Shown: positions 1-6,367, counted from the first letter of the stretch. The stretch: 6,377 nt of DNA from an uncultured Planctomycetaceae bacterium (GCA_937967665.1 CALBSZ010000237.1:1-6377); one strand, 5' to 3'. Translations and numbers: made by a program. The notes: generated by a model from the sequence alone, not told the origin.

Positions 1-861
1 CTCGCATTGCTGGCATCGTGGGGACTGCTTAATCACTCGGCGGGACTTGCCCAGGAACCGGCTGGTGCCGAACCAGCACCCGCGGCAGCGCAGCCTGAGC
101 CCGACGCGGACCAGGCGGAATCGGGCGGGGGCACGTTTATCAGTCCGGAATCGATCGGTGGGCTGGTAGTGAAAGGCGGCGTACTGAACATTATCTTTTT
201 CAGCGTGCTGGGAATTTTTTCCATCTGGGCAGCGGCTGTGACGTTGGAGCGGCTGGTGCATCTGCGGCGGCATAAGGTCAGCCCGCCAAGCTTTTCGGAG
301 CAGCTGAAGCAGATGATCGAAACGAACCAGGATACGGTCGAGAACTATCGCATGGTCTGCGCGAGTTCGGCGACTCCGGTCAGCCGCATTCTGGAATGCG
401 GCATCGATCGCGCGGGGCGCCCCGTTCCGGAAATTGAAAAGGCGATGGAAGACGCCGCGGCACATGAAATGGCGATCCTCCGCACCAAGAATCGTCCGCT
501 GAGTGTCGTGGCGTCGGTCGCTCCGCTGATCGGACTGCTGGGAACGGTTGTCGGCATCACCATCGCCTTTTACACGACGACCACGCAAGCCGGCGGTGGC
601 AACAAGGGCGAAGCCCTGTTCGAAGGGATTTATCTGGCGTTGATGACGACCGCGGCCGGCTTGACCATTGCCATTCCCTGCCTGCTGCTGTTTTCGTGGT
701 TCAACACGCGTGCGGAACGGTACATGTGGGACATCGATCGCTGCCTGACGCGAACCATTCCCAGTTTCGTTCGCTTTGAAAGCAGTCCGGTAGACCAGCA
801 GCGCGCCGCGGCGACCTCCGCTGAAGAAGCTTCGCCAGCGGAACCGGTGGCCACCACATAA
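1..861 (+). CDS. MotA/TolQ/ExbB proton-channel family protein (5' end outside window)
   Basis: Inner-membrane motor subunit of the TolQ/ExbB/MotA family, which with an ExbD/TolR partner conducts protons and powers a periplasmic protein. The frame is open from base 1 (CTC GCA TTG...), and the first residues look like the middle of a signal peptide ending near SAGLA|QEP, so the true start is upstream; the TTG at 7 is only the first possible start in view. Counting residues from base 7: an Ala/Pro/Glu-rich extracytoplasmic stretch (16-45), membrane helix 1 (about 58-82), a cytoplasmic domain (83-164), helix 2 (165-190) with the family motif APLIGLLGTVVGI, and helix 3 (207-232) with ALMTTAAGLTIAIP. 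T180 and T215 align by motif with the pore-lining threonines of ExbB. The C-terminal tail is Ala/Glu-rich. The next gene, 59 bases on, is the ExbD-type partner. The family call is secure; ExbB versus TolQ cannot be decided. Confidence 0.95.
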   Translation, partial: LALLASWGLLNHSAGLAQEPAGAEPAPAAAQPEPDADQAESGGGTFISPESIGGLVVKGGVLNIIFFSVLGIFSIWAAAVTLERLVHLRRHKVSPPSFSEQLKQMIETNQDTVENYRMVCASSATPVSRILECGIDRAGRPVPEIEKAMEDAAAHEMAILRTKNRPLSVVASVAPLIGLLGTVVGITIAFYTTTTQAGGGNKGEALFEGIYLALMTTAAGLTIAIPCLLLFSWFNTRAERYMWDIDRCLTRTIPSFVRFESSPVDQQRAAATSAEEASPAEPVATT

Positions 862-908
862 CCAATGTCAAGGGAAGGCGTGCCTGGCGCGCGACGACCA
901 CTCACCTG

Positions 909-914
909 AAGGAG
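909..914 (+). promoter_or_regulatory. Shine-Dalgarno site of the ExbD-type gene
   Basis: AAGGAG lies six bases before the ATG at 921. This favours 921 over the in-frame ATGs at 927 and 933. Confidence 0.75.
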
Positions 915-920
915 CATTTC

Positions 921-1346
921 ATGCGAATGCCAATGGAAGCCGATTCCGAAGTCAAGGGTCCCAATCTGACGCCGGTAATCGACGTTGTTTTCTTGTTGCT
1001 GGTCTTCTTCCTGGTCGCGATGAAGTTCTCGGAAGAAGAAAAGCTCGTCTCAATCCGGTTGGCCGAAGTGCTGGAGGCGCGTCCGCTGGCAGCGGGACCG
1101 CGCGAGTTGATTGTCAATATCACGGACAAAGGCGAATTTGTGATCGGGACGGAAACGTTGCAGGAGTCGGAATTGATCGACTTCTTGCATCAGGCCGCCG
1201 TGAAGAATCCGGGCGGCCAGACCGTACAGATTCGTGCCGACCAGGACGTCAAGTTCAAATTTCCGCTGACGGTCATCGGCATTTGCAAGCAGGAAGAGAT
1301 CGAATATTCCTGCACCGTGCTCGAGAAAAAGAATCCCAATTCCTGA
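921..1346 (+). CDS. ExbD/TolR family biopolymer transport protein
   Basis: Single-span partner of the TolQ/ExbB channel. In this family a short cytoplasmic N-terminus leads into one membrane helix carrying an aspartate essential for proton flow, followed by a periplasmic domain. Here the motif NLTPVIDVVFLLLVFF starts at residue 15, placing the key aspartate at D21; the helix runs to about residue 36. The periplasmic part (about 40-141) has the usual pattern of an Ile/Val strand (ELIVNITDKGEFVI), a helical segment and a second strand (VQIRADQDVKF). Length (141 aa) is normal. Two cysteines, C122 and C131, lie near the C-terminus in what should be the periplasm and could form a disulfide, which is my inference. 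The start at 921 is backed by AAGGAG six bases upstream. The gene sits between the channel gene and the giant propeller-toroid gene, 32 bases before the latter, so the three are probably co-transcribed. Confidence 0.95.
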   Translation: MRMPMEADSEVKGPNLTPVIDVVFLLLVFFLVAMKFSEEEKLVSIRLAEVLEARPLAAGPRELIVNITDKGEFVIGTETLQESELIDFLHQAAVKNPGGQTVQIRADQDVKFKFPLTVIGICKQEEIEYSCTVLEKKNPNS

Positions 1347-1378
1347 TTCTCTAACCCTTAACCCCTCCGGGAACTGTC

Positions 1379-4300
1379 ATGATGGATACGGACAGGCGAC
1401 GATTCAGGCGACGGAGACCGTGGTGGCTGGTCTCCGCCATCGCAGTGGTAGGACTTCTCGCGGCGGCCTTTTTTCTGGCGCCGCAGCGCAGCGCACGGGT
1501 GATTACCGTTGATGGTAGTCACGCCTGGTCGGCTAAGGTCGCGCCCCCGCGGCGCCAGGTGGTGTGGCAGCCGGCGAAGGAAATCGTGGCTCCGGCGGCC
1601 GAGCAGCGGGCGGAGGACAGCTTCATCCGTCCACAACTCACGGAGGACGGCACGACGCTGTACTTCACACTGCGGCGGAGCGGCGAAGGTTACGACATCT
1701 ATCAATCCCAGTTGGACGACAATGTCTGGGGGCCGGCCGAACCGGTTGAGTCGCTGAATTCCACGGCCAACGAAATTGGGCCGGTGATTCGCGCGGATGG
1801 CCGACAGTTGTTCTTCTATTCCGATCGGGAGGGCGGGTTCGGCGGCATGGACCTGTACGTTTCGTCGCGGACCGAGGACGGTTGGAGCGAACCGGCGAAC
1901 TTGGGCCCGCGGATCAACAGTCCCGCGCACGAATACGATCCGGCCATCACGCCCGATGGAAAACGCCTGTTCTTTGCCAGTAACCGCAGTGCCCGCATGC
2001 ATCAGCGCATGGCCGACGGCGCGGAAGACGTGGCCGCTGACAACTGGGAGACAACGTTGCGCGCCGACTTGGGACTGCGCAAATTCGATTTGTATGTCGC
2101 CCACCGTGACGCGGACGAGGGCTGGCGGTTGGCCGATCCGCTGGCCGCGTTGAACGAGTCGAACTACAACGAGGGCGCGCCGTACATTTCCCCGAATGGC
2201 ATTTTTCTGTACTTCGTTTCGGACCGGCCGCAGCGCACGGGGGAAGAAGAGAATTTCGATGTCTACCGCACACGGATTGATGGTCGTGAGATGGTGGCCG
2301 AGAATCTTGGTCCAGGTGTGAACACGCCGCAAAACGAAATCGAGCCGTCGCTGTCCGACGAGGGCTTCCGGCTTTACTTTTCACGGAACAATGATCCGGA
2401 ACAGGCGGATGAAAAATACACGTTGTTCGAAAGTACGGCGGAAGAAGTCGACTTCGATGTGGAATGGGACACGTCCAATTGGCAGGCCTTTGTCGCCTGG
2501 CTGGGGAACGCCTGGGACGGCTTCGTCCGATTCGTGACCGAAAACTGGTGGTGGATCGTGCTGGCCCTGCTGGCCGCGGCCCTGTTAGCCGCCTTGATCT
2601 GGGCGCTGCGGCAAGTGTCGATCGGCCGCGCGACGATCCCCATGTTTTTGCTGATCGCCTTGATCGTCCATATGATGATGGGCGTCTCGTCGTTCTTCGT
2701 CTACTTTGGACAGGACATCGTCGCCAAGATCAAGAAGCAGATCCAGGAGCAGATTGTCGCTTCCGAAGTCATGCTCGAGCCCCAGGACTTGACGAAGCCC
2801 GTCGAGCAGCCGTTTGACGAAGTTGTCGATGTGCAGCCTCCAGAGCCGCTGCAGCCCGCGGAAGTCGCGCGACAAGCGACGGAAACCCCCAGTGTGGCCG
2901 CGCCCACCGAATCGCTGCAGGTGCAGACGCCGACGCCACGCGCCACGCCGTCAGAATCCGAACCGATTGTGGCGACCGAACCGGTGCCTCAGACAACGCC
3001 GAACCAGGAAACTCCTGAACTGCAACGACGGACCCAGTCCGTTGCGGAAACGTCCCAGGAAGTGGCCCTCGAGCAGACGGAAGCGGTCGAACAGCAAACG
3101 CAAGATACTCCACAGCGTGAACAGGTCGAACTGTCCAAAGAGGTCGTTCAGGTGCAGTCGGTGAAAACCCCGGCGATGCTGCAGCGCCAGACCGTCGCGC
3201 CATCCTTGCAAGTCGTGCAGGAACAGATTGCAGCCGAGCCGGTTCCAGAAATCAACGCGGCAGCGCAGCCGACCGAATCGTCGCTGGCACGCAGTGAAAG
3301 TCGGCCCAACGAGACCACGGAAGTCACACCGGTTGAAACCCAGAGCATTGCGAAAATTGTGGAGCAGGTCTCGGCGGATTTGCCGGCGGTTGAAGAGGTA
3401 GCTGTCAACAGGCAGGTTCCAGCCACACCGCCCGAAACGGTGCCGCAGACGCTTTCCAGAGCCCAGGTCGCCGACGCCGTTCCGTTGCAGGCGGCGGCTG
3501 ACTCCAGCGTACCGCTGGAGTCGACGTCCGAGTCGACACCGGTTGCGGAGACGCGACCGGCAGCAGCGGCGCTGGAAAGGGTCACGCAGGCCAGCTCGAA
3601 CAACGCGACCTCGGAAACGCCCGTAGCTACGGAGGCCATTGCGGTTGTCGAAAGCAGTCAGGCGGCGGCGCTGCCGTCGACCGACGCGAGTCAGCTTGAG
3701 GTGTCGCGGCAAGCAACGGCCGTCGCGACTCCCGCTCCGGAATCGATTCAGTTGGCAACAGCCACGCAGCCGGCGACTCCCACCGCAACGGCGGATGTCG
3801 CCGATTTTGCGGAGGCCTTGCCCTCCGCCCAGCCGCAAGTCGAGCGAACCCCCGCGCAGCTTGAACTTGCAAGATTGTCGACGGCGGCGCAGTCGCTCGA
3901 GTCAATCGCACCCGCTGCGGTCGAAACGCAAACGCTGCAGGCGGTGTCGTCCAGCGGATCGCCCGGCACGGCGCAGGAAAGCGTCGAAGTGCGTGTTGCC
4001 GCGACGGAGGTTTCCAGCCAGGTAGCGCCTCGATCGCTGGCCCTGAATGTTGCTTCGCCGCTGTCGCGAACGGGATTGAGTCGTCCGGATGCCTTGCCGC
4101 GCGAGGAGGCGGGGAAGGTCTCCGAACTGCCCGAGTCGGCTGATCTGGCGGTGGCGTTACAGCGTTCGGCGGCGCGCCCCGATCAACAGACACAAGAAAC
4201 GGCGGAATTGGCGAGTGCCTCCATCGAACTTCCCAGTGACGCCGGCAAGCCTGCCGCTACCGCCACGGAGAGGGTTGGTGTCGAATTGACTCGCAGTGCT

Positions 4301-5656
4301 GGCGGGCAGGCAAACTTGCCTCAGGAATTGGGATTGGTCGATGTCACTCCGAACACGGCCCAGCCCGGCATTCGCGGCGCGGGTCTCGAGGTTTCCCGTG
4401 AATCCGCGGCCAGCGTCTTGCCGGCCAGCGAGTCGGCCACGATTCAACTCGGTCGGGCGACGCCGCAAGAATCGCTCGCTGACGCGGTCGAGGCCATTGC
4501 CGCGGAGACGGAAACGATTGCGGTTGATTCTCCGGCGGGGCGCGGCGAAACGGCGGAAACCGTCGGCAGCGTGTCCGTTGACGTCGGGCGACCGGATGCG
4601 CAGCAGATTGGATTGGCGAGCGACCGTTCGGCATTGGAAGGGCCGTCCAACTCGCAAACGCCGCGTCTGGTTTCCGGGGCTATCCAACGCCAGCAATTCG
4701 AATCACCTCTGGGCAGCCGGCGGCTCGTCGAAAACACCCTCGCTCGCGCCGACGCCGGTACCGCGATTTACGCCAGCGACAGTGTCAGCCTGCAGAGCCT
4801 GCTGAAGCGGCGCAATATCGACGACGCGATGAAGCAGGACATCATCAAGCAGTTCGGCGGCGGCGACGCGACACTGGAGACCATCCATCGTGGACTGAGC
4901 TGGATTGAGCAGCACCAGCACAAGGACGGTCATTGGGGATTGCACAACTTCCACGAGAACTGCCGGGGCCATAAAAAGTGCAAGGGTCAGGGTAAGCCGG
5001 CGGATACCGCGGGTACGGGCCTGGCACTGTTGCCGTTCCTGGGAGATGGCAATACGCATCAGCGCGGCAAGTACCGGGGCACGGTTGCGCGAGGCATCAC
5101 GTGGCTGGTATCCCATCAAAAGGAAGATGGCGACTTGTTTACCGGTGGCGATGGCAACGCGCACATGTACAGTCACGGGATCGCGACGATTGCCCTCTGC
5201 GAATGCTATGGCATGAGCAAGGATCCCGGTCTGCGCCCGGCCGCTCAGAAGGCGATCGATTTTATTGTCAGCGCGCAGAACGAACAGGATGGCGGCTGGC
5301 GCTATCATCCCGGAGACAAGGCGGACACCTCGGTGGTCGGCTGGCAAGTAATGGCCTTGAAGAGCGGGCAAATGGCTGAGTTGCATATCCCTCAGAAGAC
5401 GCTTGACGGCGCCATGCGTTGGTTGGAGAGCGTCGCCGGTAAAGGGGGCCGCAACGGACAGTTTGCCTATCAAGGCAATAGGTTCAATCCGACGATGAGT
5501 GCCGAAGGGCTGCTGTGCATGGAGTACCTGGGCGCGGAACGGCAATCGCCCTACCTGCGTGCCGGCGGCGATTATCTGCTGCGAGAATTGCCTCGCAAAG
5601 GAAAAGACAGCAGTTACTACTGGTATTATGGCACGCAGGCCATGTTCCACTTGTAG
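1379..5656 (+). CDS. Giant membrane protein: PD40 propeller, TonB-like helix and stalk, squalene-cyclase-like toroid (ends at a premature TAG)
   Basis: No gene name is known to me for this fusion. Domains by residue: a very basic N-terminus (RRRFRRRR) and membrane helix at 15-34; five PD40/WD40-like propeller repeats at about 79-357, with hallmarks such as TEDGTTLYF, SDREGGFGGMDLY and TPDGKRLFFASNR; a Trp-rich segment at 360-392; membrane helices at 390-410 and 418-444 joined by a basic loop; a Pro/Glu/Gln/Ala/Thr-rich stalk at 466-1134 without Trp or Cys; and a squalene-cyclase/prenyltransferase-type alpha/alpha-toroid from about 1160, with repeats such as GLSWIEQHQHKDGHWG and AIDFIVSAQNEQDGGWRY. 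The positive-inside rule puts propeller, stalk and toroid all in the periplasm. No DXDD motif of class II terpene cyclases is seen, so enzymatic activity is not supported. The frame stops at TAG 5654-5656 inside the toroid; the missing end follows in frame. The ATG at 1379 is the first of two adjacent ATGs, and no clear Shine-Dalgarno precedes it. Role inferred: an effector driven by the upstream ExbB/ExbD-type pair. Confidence 0.9.
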   Translation: MMDTDRRRFRRRRPWWLVSAIAVVGLLAAAFFLAPQRSARVITVDGSHAWSAKVAPPRRQVVWQPAKEIVAPAAEQRAEDSFIRPQLTEDGTTLYFTLRRSGEGYDIYQSQLDDNVWGPAEPVESLNSTANEIGPVIRADGRQLFFYSDREGGFGGMDLYVSSRTEDGWSEPANLGPRINSPAHEYDPAITPDGKRLFFASNRSARMHQRMADGAEDVAADNWETTLRADLGLRKFDLYVAHRDADEGWRLADPLAALNESNYNEGAPYISPNGIFLYFVSDRPQRTGEEENFDVYRTRIDGREMVAENLGPGVNTPQNEIEPSLSDEGFRLYFSRNNDPEQADEKYTLFESTAEEVDFDVEWDTSNWQAFVAWLGNAWDGFVRFVTENWWWIVLALLAAALLAALIWALRQVSIGRATIPMFLLIALIVHMMMGVSSFFVYFGQDIVAKIKKQIQEQIVASEVMLEPQDLTKPVEQPFDEVVDVQPPEPLQPAEVARQATETPSVAAPTESLQVQTPTPRATPSESEPIVATEPVPQTTPNQETPELQRRTQSVAETSQEVALEQTEAVEQQTQDTPQREQVELSKEVVQVQSVKTPAMLQRQTVAPSLQVVQEQIAAEPVPEINAAAQPTESSLARSESRPNETTEVTPVETQSIAKIVEQVSADLPAVEEVAVNRQVPATPPETVPQTLSRAQVADAVPLQAAADSSVPLESTSESTPVAETRPAAAALERVTQASSNNATSETPVATEAIAVVESSQAAALPSTDASQLEVSRQATAVATPAPESIQLATATQPATPTATADVADFAEALPSAQPQVERTPAQLELARLSTAAQSLESIAPAAVETQTLQAVSSSGSPGTAQESVEVRVAATEVSSQVAPRSLALNVASPLSRTGLSRPDALPREEAGKVSELPESADLAVALQRSAARPDQQTQETAELASASIELPSDAGKPAATATERVGVELTRSAGGQANLPQELGLVDVTPNTAQPGIRGAGLEVSRESAASVLPASESATIQLGRATPQESLADAVEAIAAETETIAVDSPAGRGETAETVGSVSVDVGRPDAQQIGLASDRSALEGPSNSQTPRLVSGAIQRQQFESPLGSRRLVENTLARADAGTAIYASDSVSLQSLLKRRNIDDAMKQDIIKQFGGGDATLETIHRGLSWIEQHQHKDGHWGLHNFHENCRGHKKCKGQGKPADTAGTGLALLPFLGDGNTHQRGKYRGTVARGITWLVSHQKEDGDLFTGGDGNAHMYSHGIATIALCECYGMSKDPGLRPAAQKAIDFIVSAQNEQDGGWRYHPGDKADTSVVGWQVMALKSGQMAELHIPQKTLDGAMRWLESVAGKGGRNGQFAYQGNRFNPTMSAEGLLCMEYLGAERQSPYLRAGGDYLLRELPRKGKDSSYYWYYGTQAMFHL
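1613..2449 (+). other. PD40 (TolB-like) beta-propeller domain
   Basis: Residues 79-357 of the giant protein. Five repeats can be laid out by eye, beginning near residues 79, 133, 186, 266 and 321. They share the pattern E-x-x-P-x-(I/L)-x-x-(D/N/E)-G-x-x-L-(Y/F)-F, then D-x-Y, and mostly a later L-x-x-x-(I/V/L)-N. PD40 repeats are known from TolB and from OmpA-associated periplasmic proteins, where they bind partners or cell-envelope components. The third repeat is about 27 residues longer than the others, between SNR (201-203) and FDLY (236-239). Whether five blades close the ring, or residues 58-78 contribute a sixth, cannot be told by reading. Confidence 0.85.
2456..2710 (+). other. Trp-rich juxtamembrane segment and two-helix membrane anchor
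   Basis: Residues 360-444 of the giant protein. Seven tryptophans fall within 30 residues (W363, W368, W374, W379, W390-W392), probably forming an interfacial helix at the outer face of the inner membrane. Helix 390-410 then re-enters, the loop RQVSIGR is basic and so probably cytoplasmic, and helix 418-444 goes back out. The last helix carries a histidine, H431, in the sequence LLIALIVHMMMG, and is followed by a Pro/Glu/Gln-rich stretch. This resembles the TonB N-terminal helix, whose functional histidine sits in a similar position; the resemblance is a visual inference. Confidence 0.65.
2861..2938 (+). repeat. Stalk repeat, copy 1 (EVARQAT unit)
   Basis: Residues 495-520, starting EVARQATETPS and continuing through TESLQV. 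It matches the units at 3698 and 4388 in the order EV-x-R-(Q/E)-(A/S), a Pro, E-S, then a short (I/L)-Q-(V/L) strand. The copies are diverged at the DNA level, so this is a protein-level repeat. Confidence 0.5.
3698..3769 (+). repeat. Stalk repeat, copy 2 (EVSRQAT unit)
   Basis: Residues 774-797: EVSRQATAVATPAPESIQLA and onward. EVSRQAT differs from copy 1 by one residue, and the later ESIQLATAT parallels ESATIQLGRAT in copy 3. Confidence 0.55.
4388..4462 (+). repeat. Stalk repeat, copy 3 (EVSRESA unit)
   Basis: Residues 1004-1028: EVSRESAASVLPASESATIQ and onward. It is collinear with copy 2 over the whole unit with two extra residues before IQL. Confidence 0.55.
4856..5656 (+). other. Squalene-cyclase/prenyltransferase-like toroid domain (truncated copy)
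   Basis: Residues 1160-1425. Alternating helices with QW-like turns are visible: HKDGHWG (1181-1187), KEDGDL (1248-1253), EQDGGW (1302-1307), and a GRNGQFAY turn near 1360. Helices carrying DTAGTGLALLPFLG (from 1209) and DTSVVGWQVMALKSG (from 1316) are typical of bacterial prenyltransferase/squalene-oxidase repeat proteins. A His/Cys cluster (H1192, C1195, H1198, C1201) lies in the first inter-helix loop. The last helical pair lies beyond the TAG codon. Confidence 0.85.
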
Positions 5657-5857
5657 GGAGAACACTGGGAGCAATGGAATGCAGCCTTGAACCCGATGTT
5701 GCTTGATACCCAGCATAAGGAAGGCGCGTTGTCGGGAACGTGGGATCCCAAGGACCAATGGGAGAGTTCCGGGGGAAGAATCTATTCCACGTCGCTGCGT
5801 TTGCTGATGCTGGAGGTGTCTTATCGACACCTGCCGCTCTATCAGATTATCAAGTAG
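5657..5857 (+). pseudogene. Detached 3' end of the toroid domain, in frame after the TAG at 5654
   Basis: Reading straight on in the same frame gives 66 further codons to a TAG at 5855-5857. The peptide starts GEHWEQWNAALNPMLLDTQ, contains the turn GALSGTWDP and GGRIYSTSLRLLMLEV, and ends YRHLPLYQIIK. This is the pattern expected for the final helices of the preceding domain, in which I would expect FHL-x-GEHW to be continuous. There is no ribosome binding site or plausible independent start, so it is not a separate gene. If the TAG is a sequencing error or is read through, the full protein is 1492 codons, from 1379 to 5857. Confidence 0.85.
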
Positions 5858-5960
5858 ACGTGGGTTCTTGAAACCAGGTCTTGCCGCGTCGGGTATCCAT
5901 CTTCAGCGTAGACGAATTCACCTGTCTGGGATTTCGTGCGCTTTGTGTTTCCATGCGCGG
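5858..5960. other. Intergenic stretch without a clear signal
   Basis: About 100 bases between the end of the toroid frame and the lipoprotein's ribosome binding site. I see no convincing rho-independent terminator: the best hairpin (TGGGTTCTTGAAACCA, about 5861-5876) is short, mismatched and lacks a T run. No convincing promoter is visible either. Whether the lipoprotein belongs to the same transcript is open. Confidence 0.4.
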
Positions 5961-5965
5961 GGAGG
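5961..5965 (+). promoter_or_regulatory. Shine-Dalgarno site of the lipoprotein gene
   Basis: GGAGG, six bases before the ATG at 5972. It abuts the ATG at 5966 and is 25 bases after the GTG at 5936, so it selects 5972 as the start. Confidence 0.75.
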
Positions 5966-5971
5966 ATGGCG

Positions 5972-6367
5972 ATGTTACGACGGGTTGCTGCGGTTGTTTT
6001 GGTGTGCGTATTGGCGGGTTGCCAACCCTCGGCGCGAGAGCGGCTGGCCGGCCAATGGGAAGGCCGTATCGTATTCGATGAAACCAGGATCCAGGAGAAA
6101 CTGAACCAGGCTCAAAACCCCATTCAGCGCGCGCTGATGCAAGGGTTTGTCGAGAGTGTCCGGTCGGGACGCGTCCGATTTGATCTGAAACGTGACGGTA
6201 CGTTCACGGCCGCGATGACCATGGGGCCGCTCTCCAACAACAATGCGGGGACCTGGAGCGTGGTGAGCGAGAGCGGCAACCGGGTGTCGTTGCAACTGGC
6301 GGGGAACGATGGCCAGACGACGACCGCATCGGTGGACTTCGCGGAAGGGGACGTCTTGCACGCGTAA
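5972..6367 (+). CDS. Small lipoprotein of unknown function
   Basis: A 131-residue protein starting MLRRVAAVVLVCVLAGCQPS: two arginines, a hydrophobic stretch and the lipobox LAGC, with the lipidated cysteine at C17. The start at 5972 is chosen because GGAGG sits six bases upstream and the signal peptide has the right length; the frame is open back to GTG 5936, but that would add twelve residues before the signal. After the lipobox comes RLAGQWEGRIVFDE, a helical segment (about 36-60), then strand-like stretches (VRFDLKRDGTFTAAM, GTWSVVSE, RVSLQLAG, TASVDFAEG). A helix followed by strands with GxW turns suggests a small lipocalin-like or beta-sheet lipoprotein of the kind common in planctomycetes; I do not recognise a function. 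It ends abruptly with GDVLHA at TAA 6365-6367, ten bases before the window ends, so a shortened C-terminus cannot be excluded. Which membrane it anchors to is unknown. Confidence 0.8.
   Translation: MLRRVAAVVLVCVLAGCQPSARERLAGQWEGRIVFDETRIQEKLNQAQNPIQRALMQGFVESVRSGRVRFDLKRDGTFTAAMTMGPLSNNNAGTWSVVSESGNRVSLQLAGNDGQTTTASVDFAEGDVLHA

Larger units (their letters stand above)
2774..4780 (+). other. Long low-complexity stalk with degenerate repeats
   Basis: Residues 466-1134 of the giant protein, about 670 residues dominated by Ala, Glu, Gln, Thr, Ser, Val and Pro, poor in Lys and aromatics, and with no Trp or Cys seen. It is therefore probably an extended or disordered stalk. The proximal part is richest in Gln/Glu/Pro, like TonB and TolA linkers. 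Short units of the form hydrophobic-x-x-Arg followed by Ala/Thr/Ser/Pro and Glu-Ser or Glu-Thr recur along it. The clearest three begin EVARQAT (495), EVSRQAT (774) and EVSRESA (1004). Confidence 0.75.

Noticed and set aside
1358..2332. 324-codon open frame on the - strand
   Set aside because: It mirrors the PD40 propeller, whose five repeats are clear on the + strand; the reverse translation is Arg/Pro-rich with no family pattern.
2951..3838. 295-codon - strand frame very rich in Arg and Gly
   Set aside because: The composition is what the reverse complement of the Gln/Glu/Pro/Ala stalk would give; the + frame runs through without a break.
4703..5830. 375-codon open frame on the - strand
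   Set aside because: It lies antisense to the toroid coding sequence, which shows clear family motifs on the + strand; the antisense frame is a product of high GC and shows no recognisable domain.
5654..5857. Reassigned TAG codon (alternative genetic code)
   Set aside because: The same reading frame ends at a TAG at 5855 exactly where the family pattern finishes, so TAG appears to serve as a stop here.
5861..5876. Small hairpin after the toroid stop, possible terminator
   Set aside because: The stem is short with a G-A mismatch and no T run follows.
5868..5899. Possible promoter for the lipoprotein gene (TTGAAA at 5868, TATCCA at 5894)
   Set aside because: Spacing is 20 bases and the -10 match is poor; not better than chance.
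5936..5971. Upstream GTG or ATG starts for the lipoprotein (5936, 5966)
   Set aside because: The GGAGG at 5961-5965 is correctly spaced only for 5972, and the upstream residues would precede an already complete lipoprotein signal peptide.
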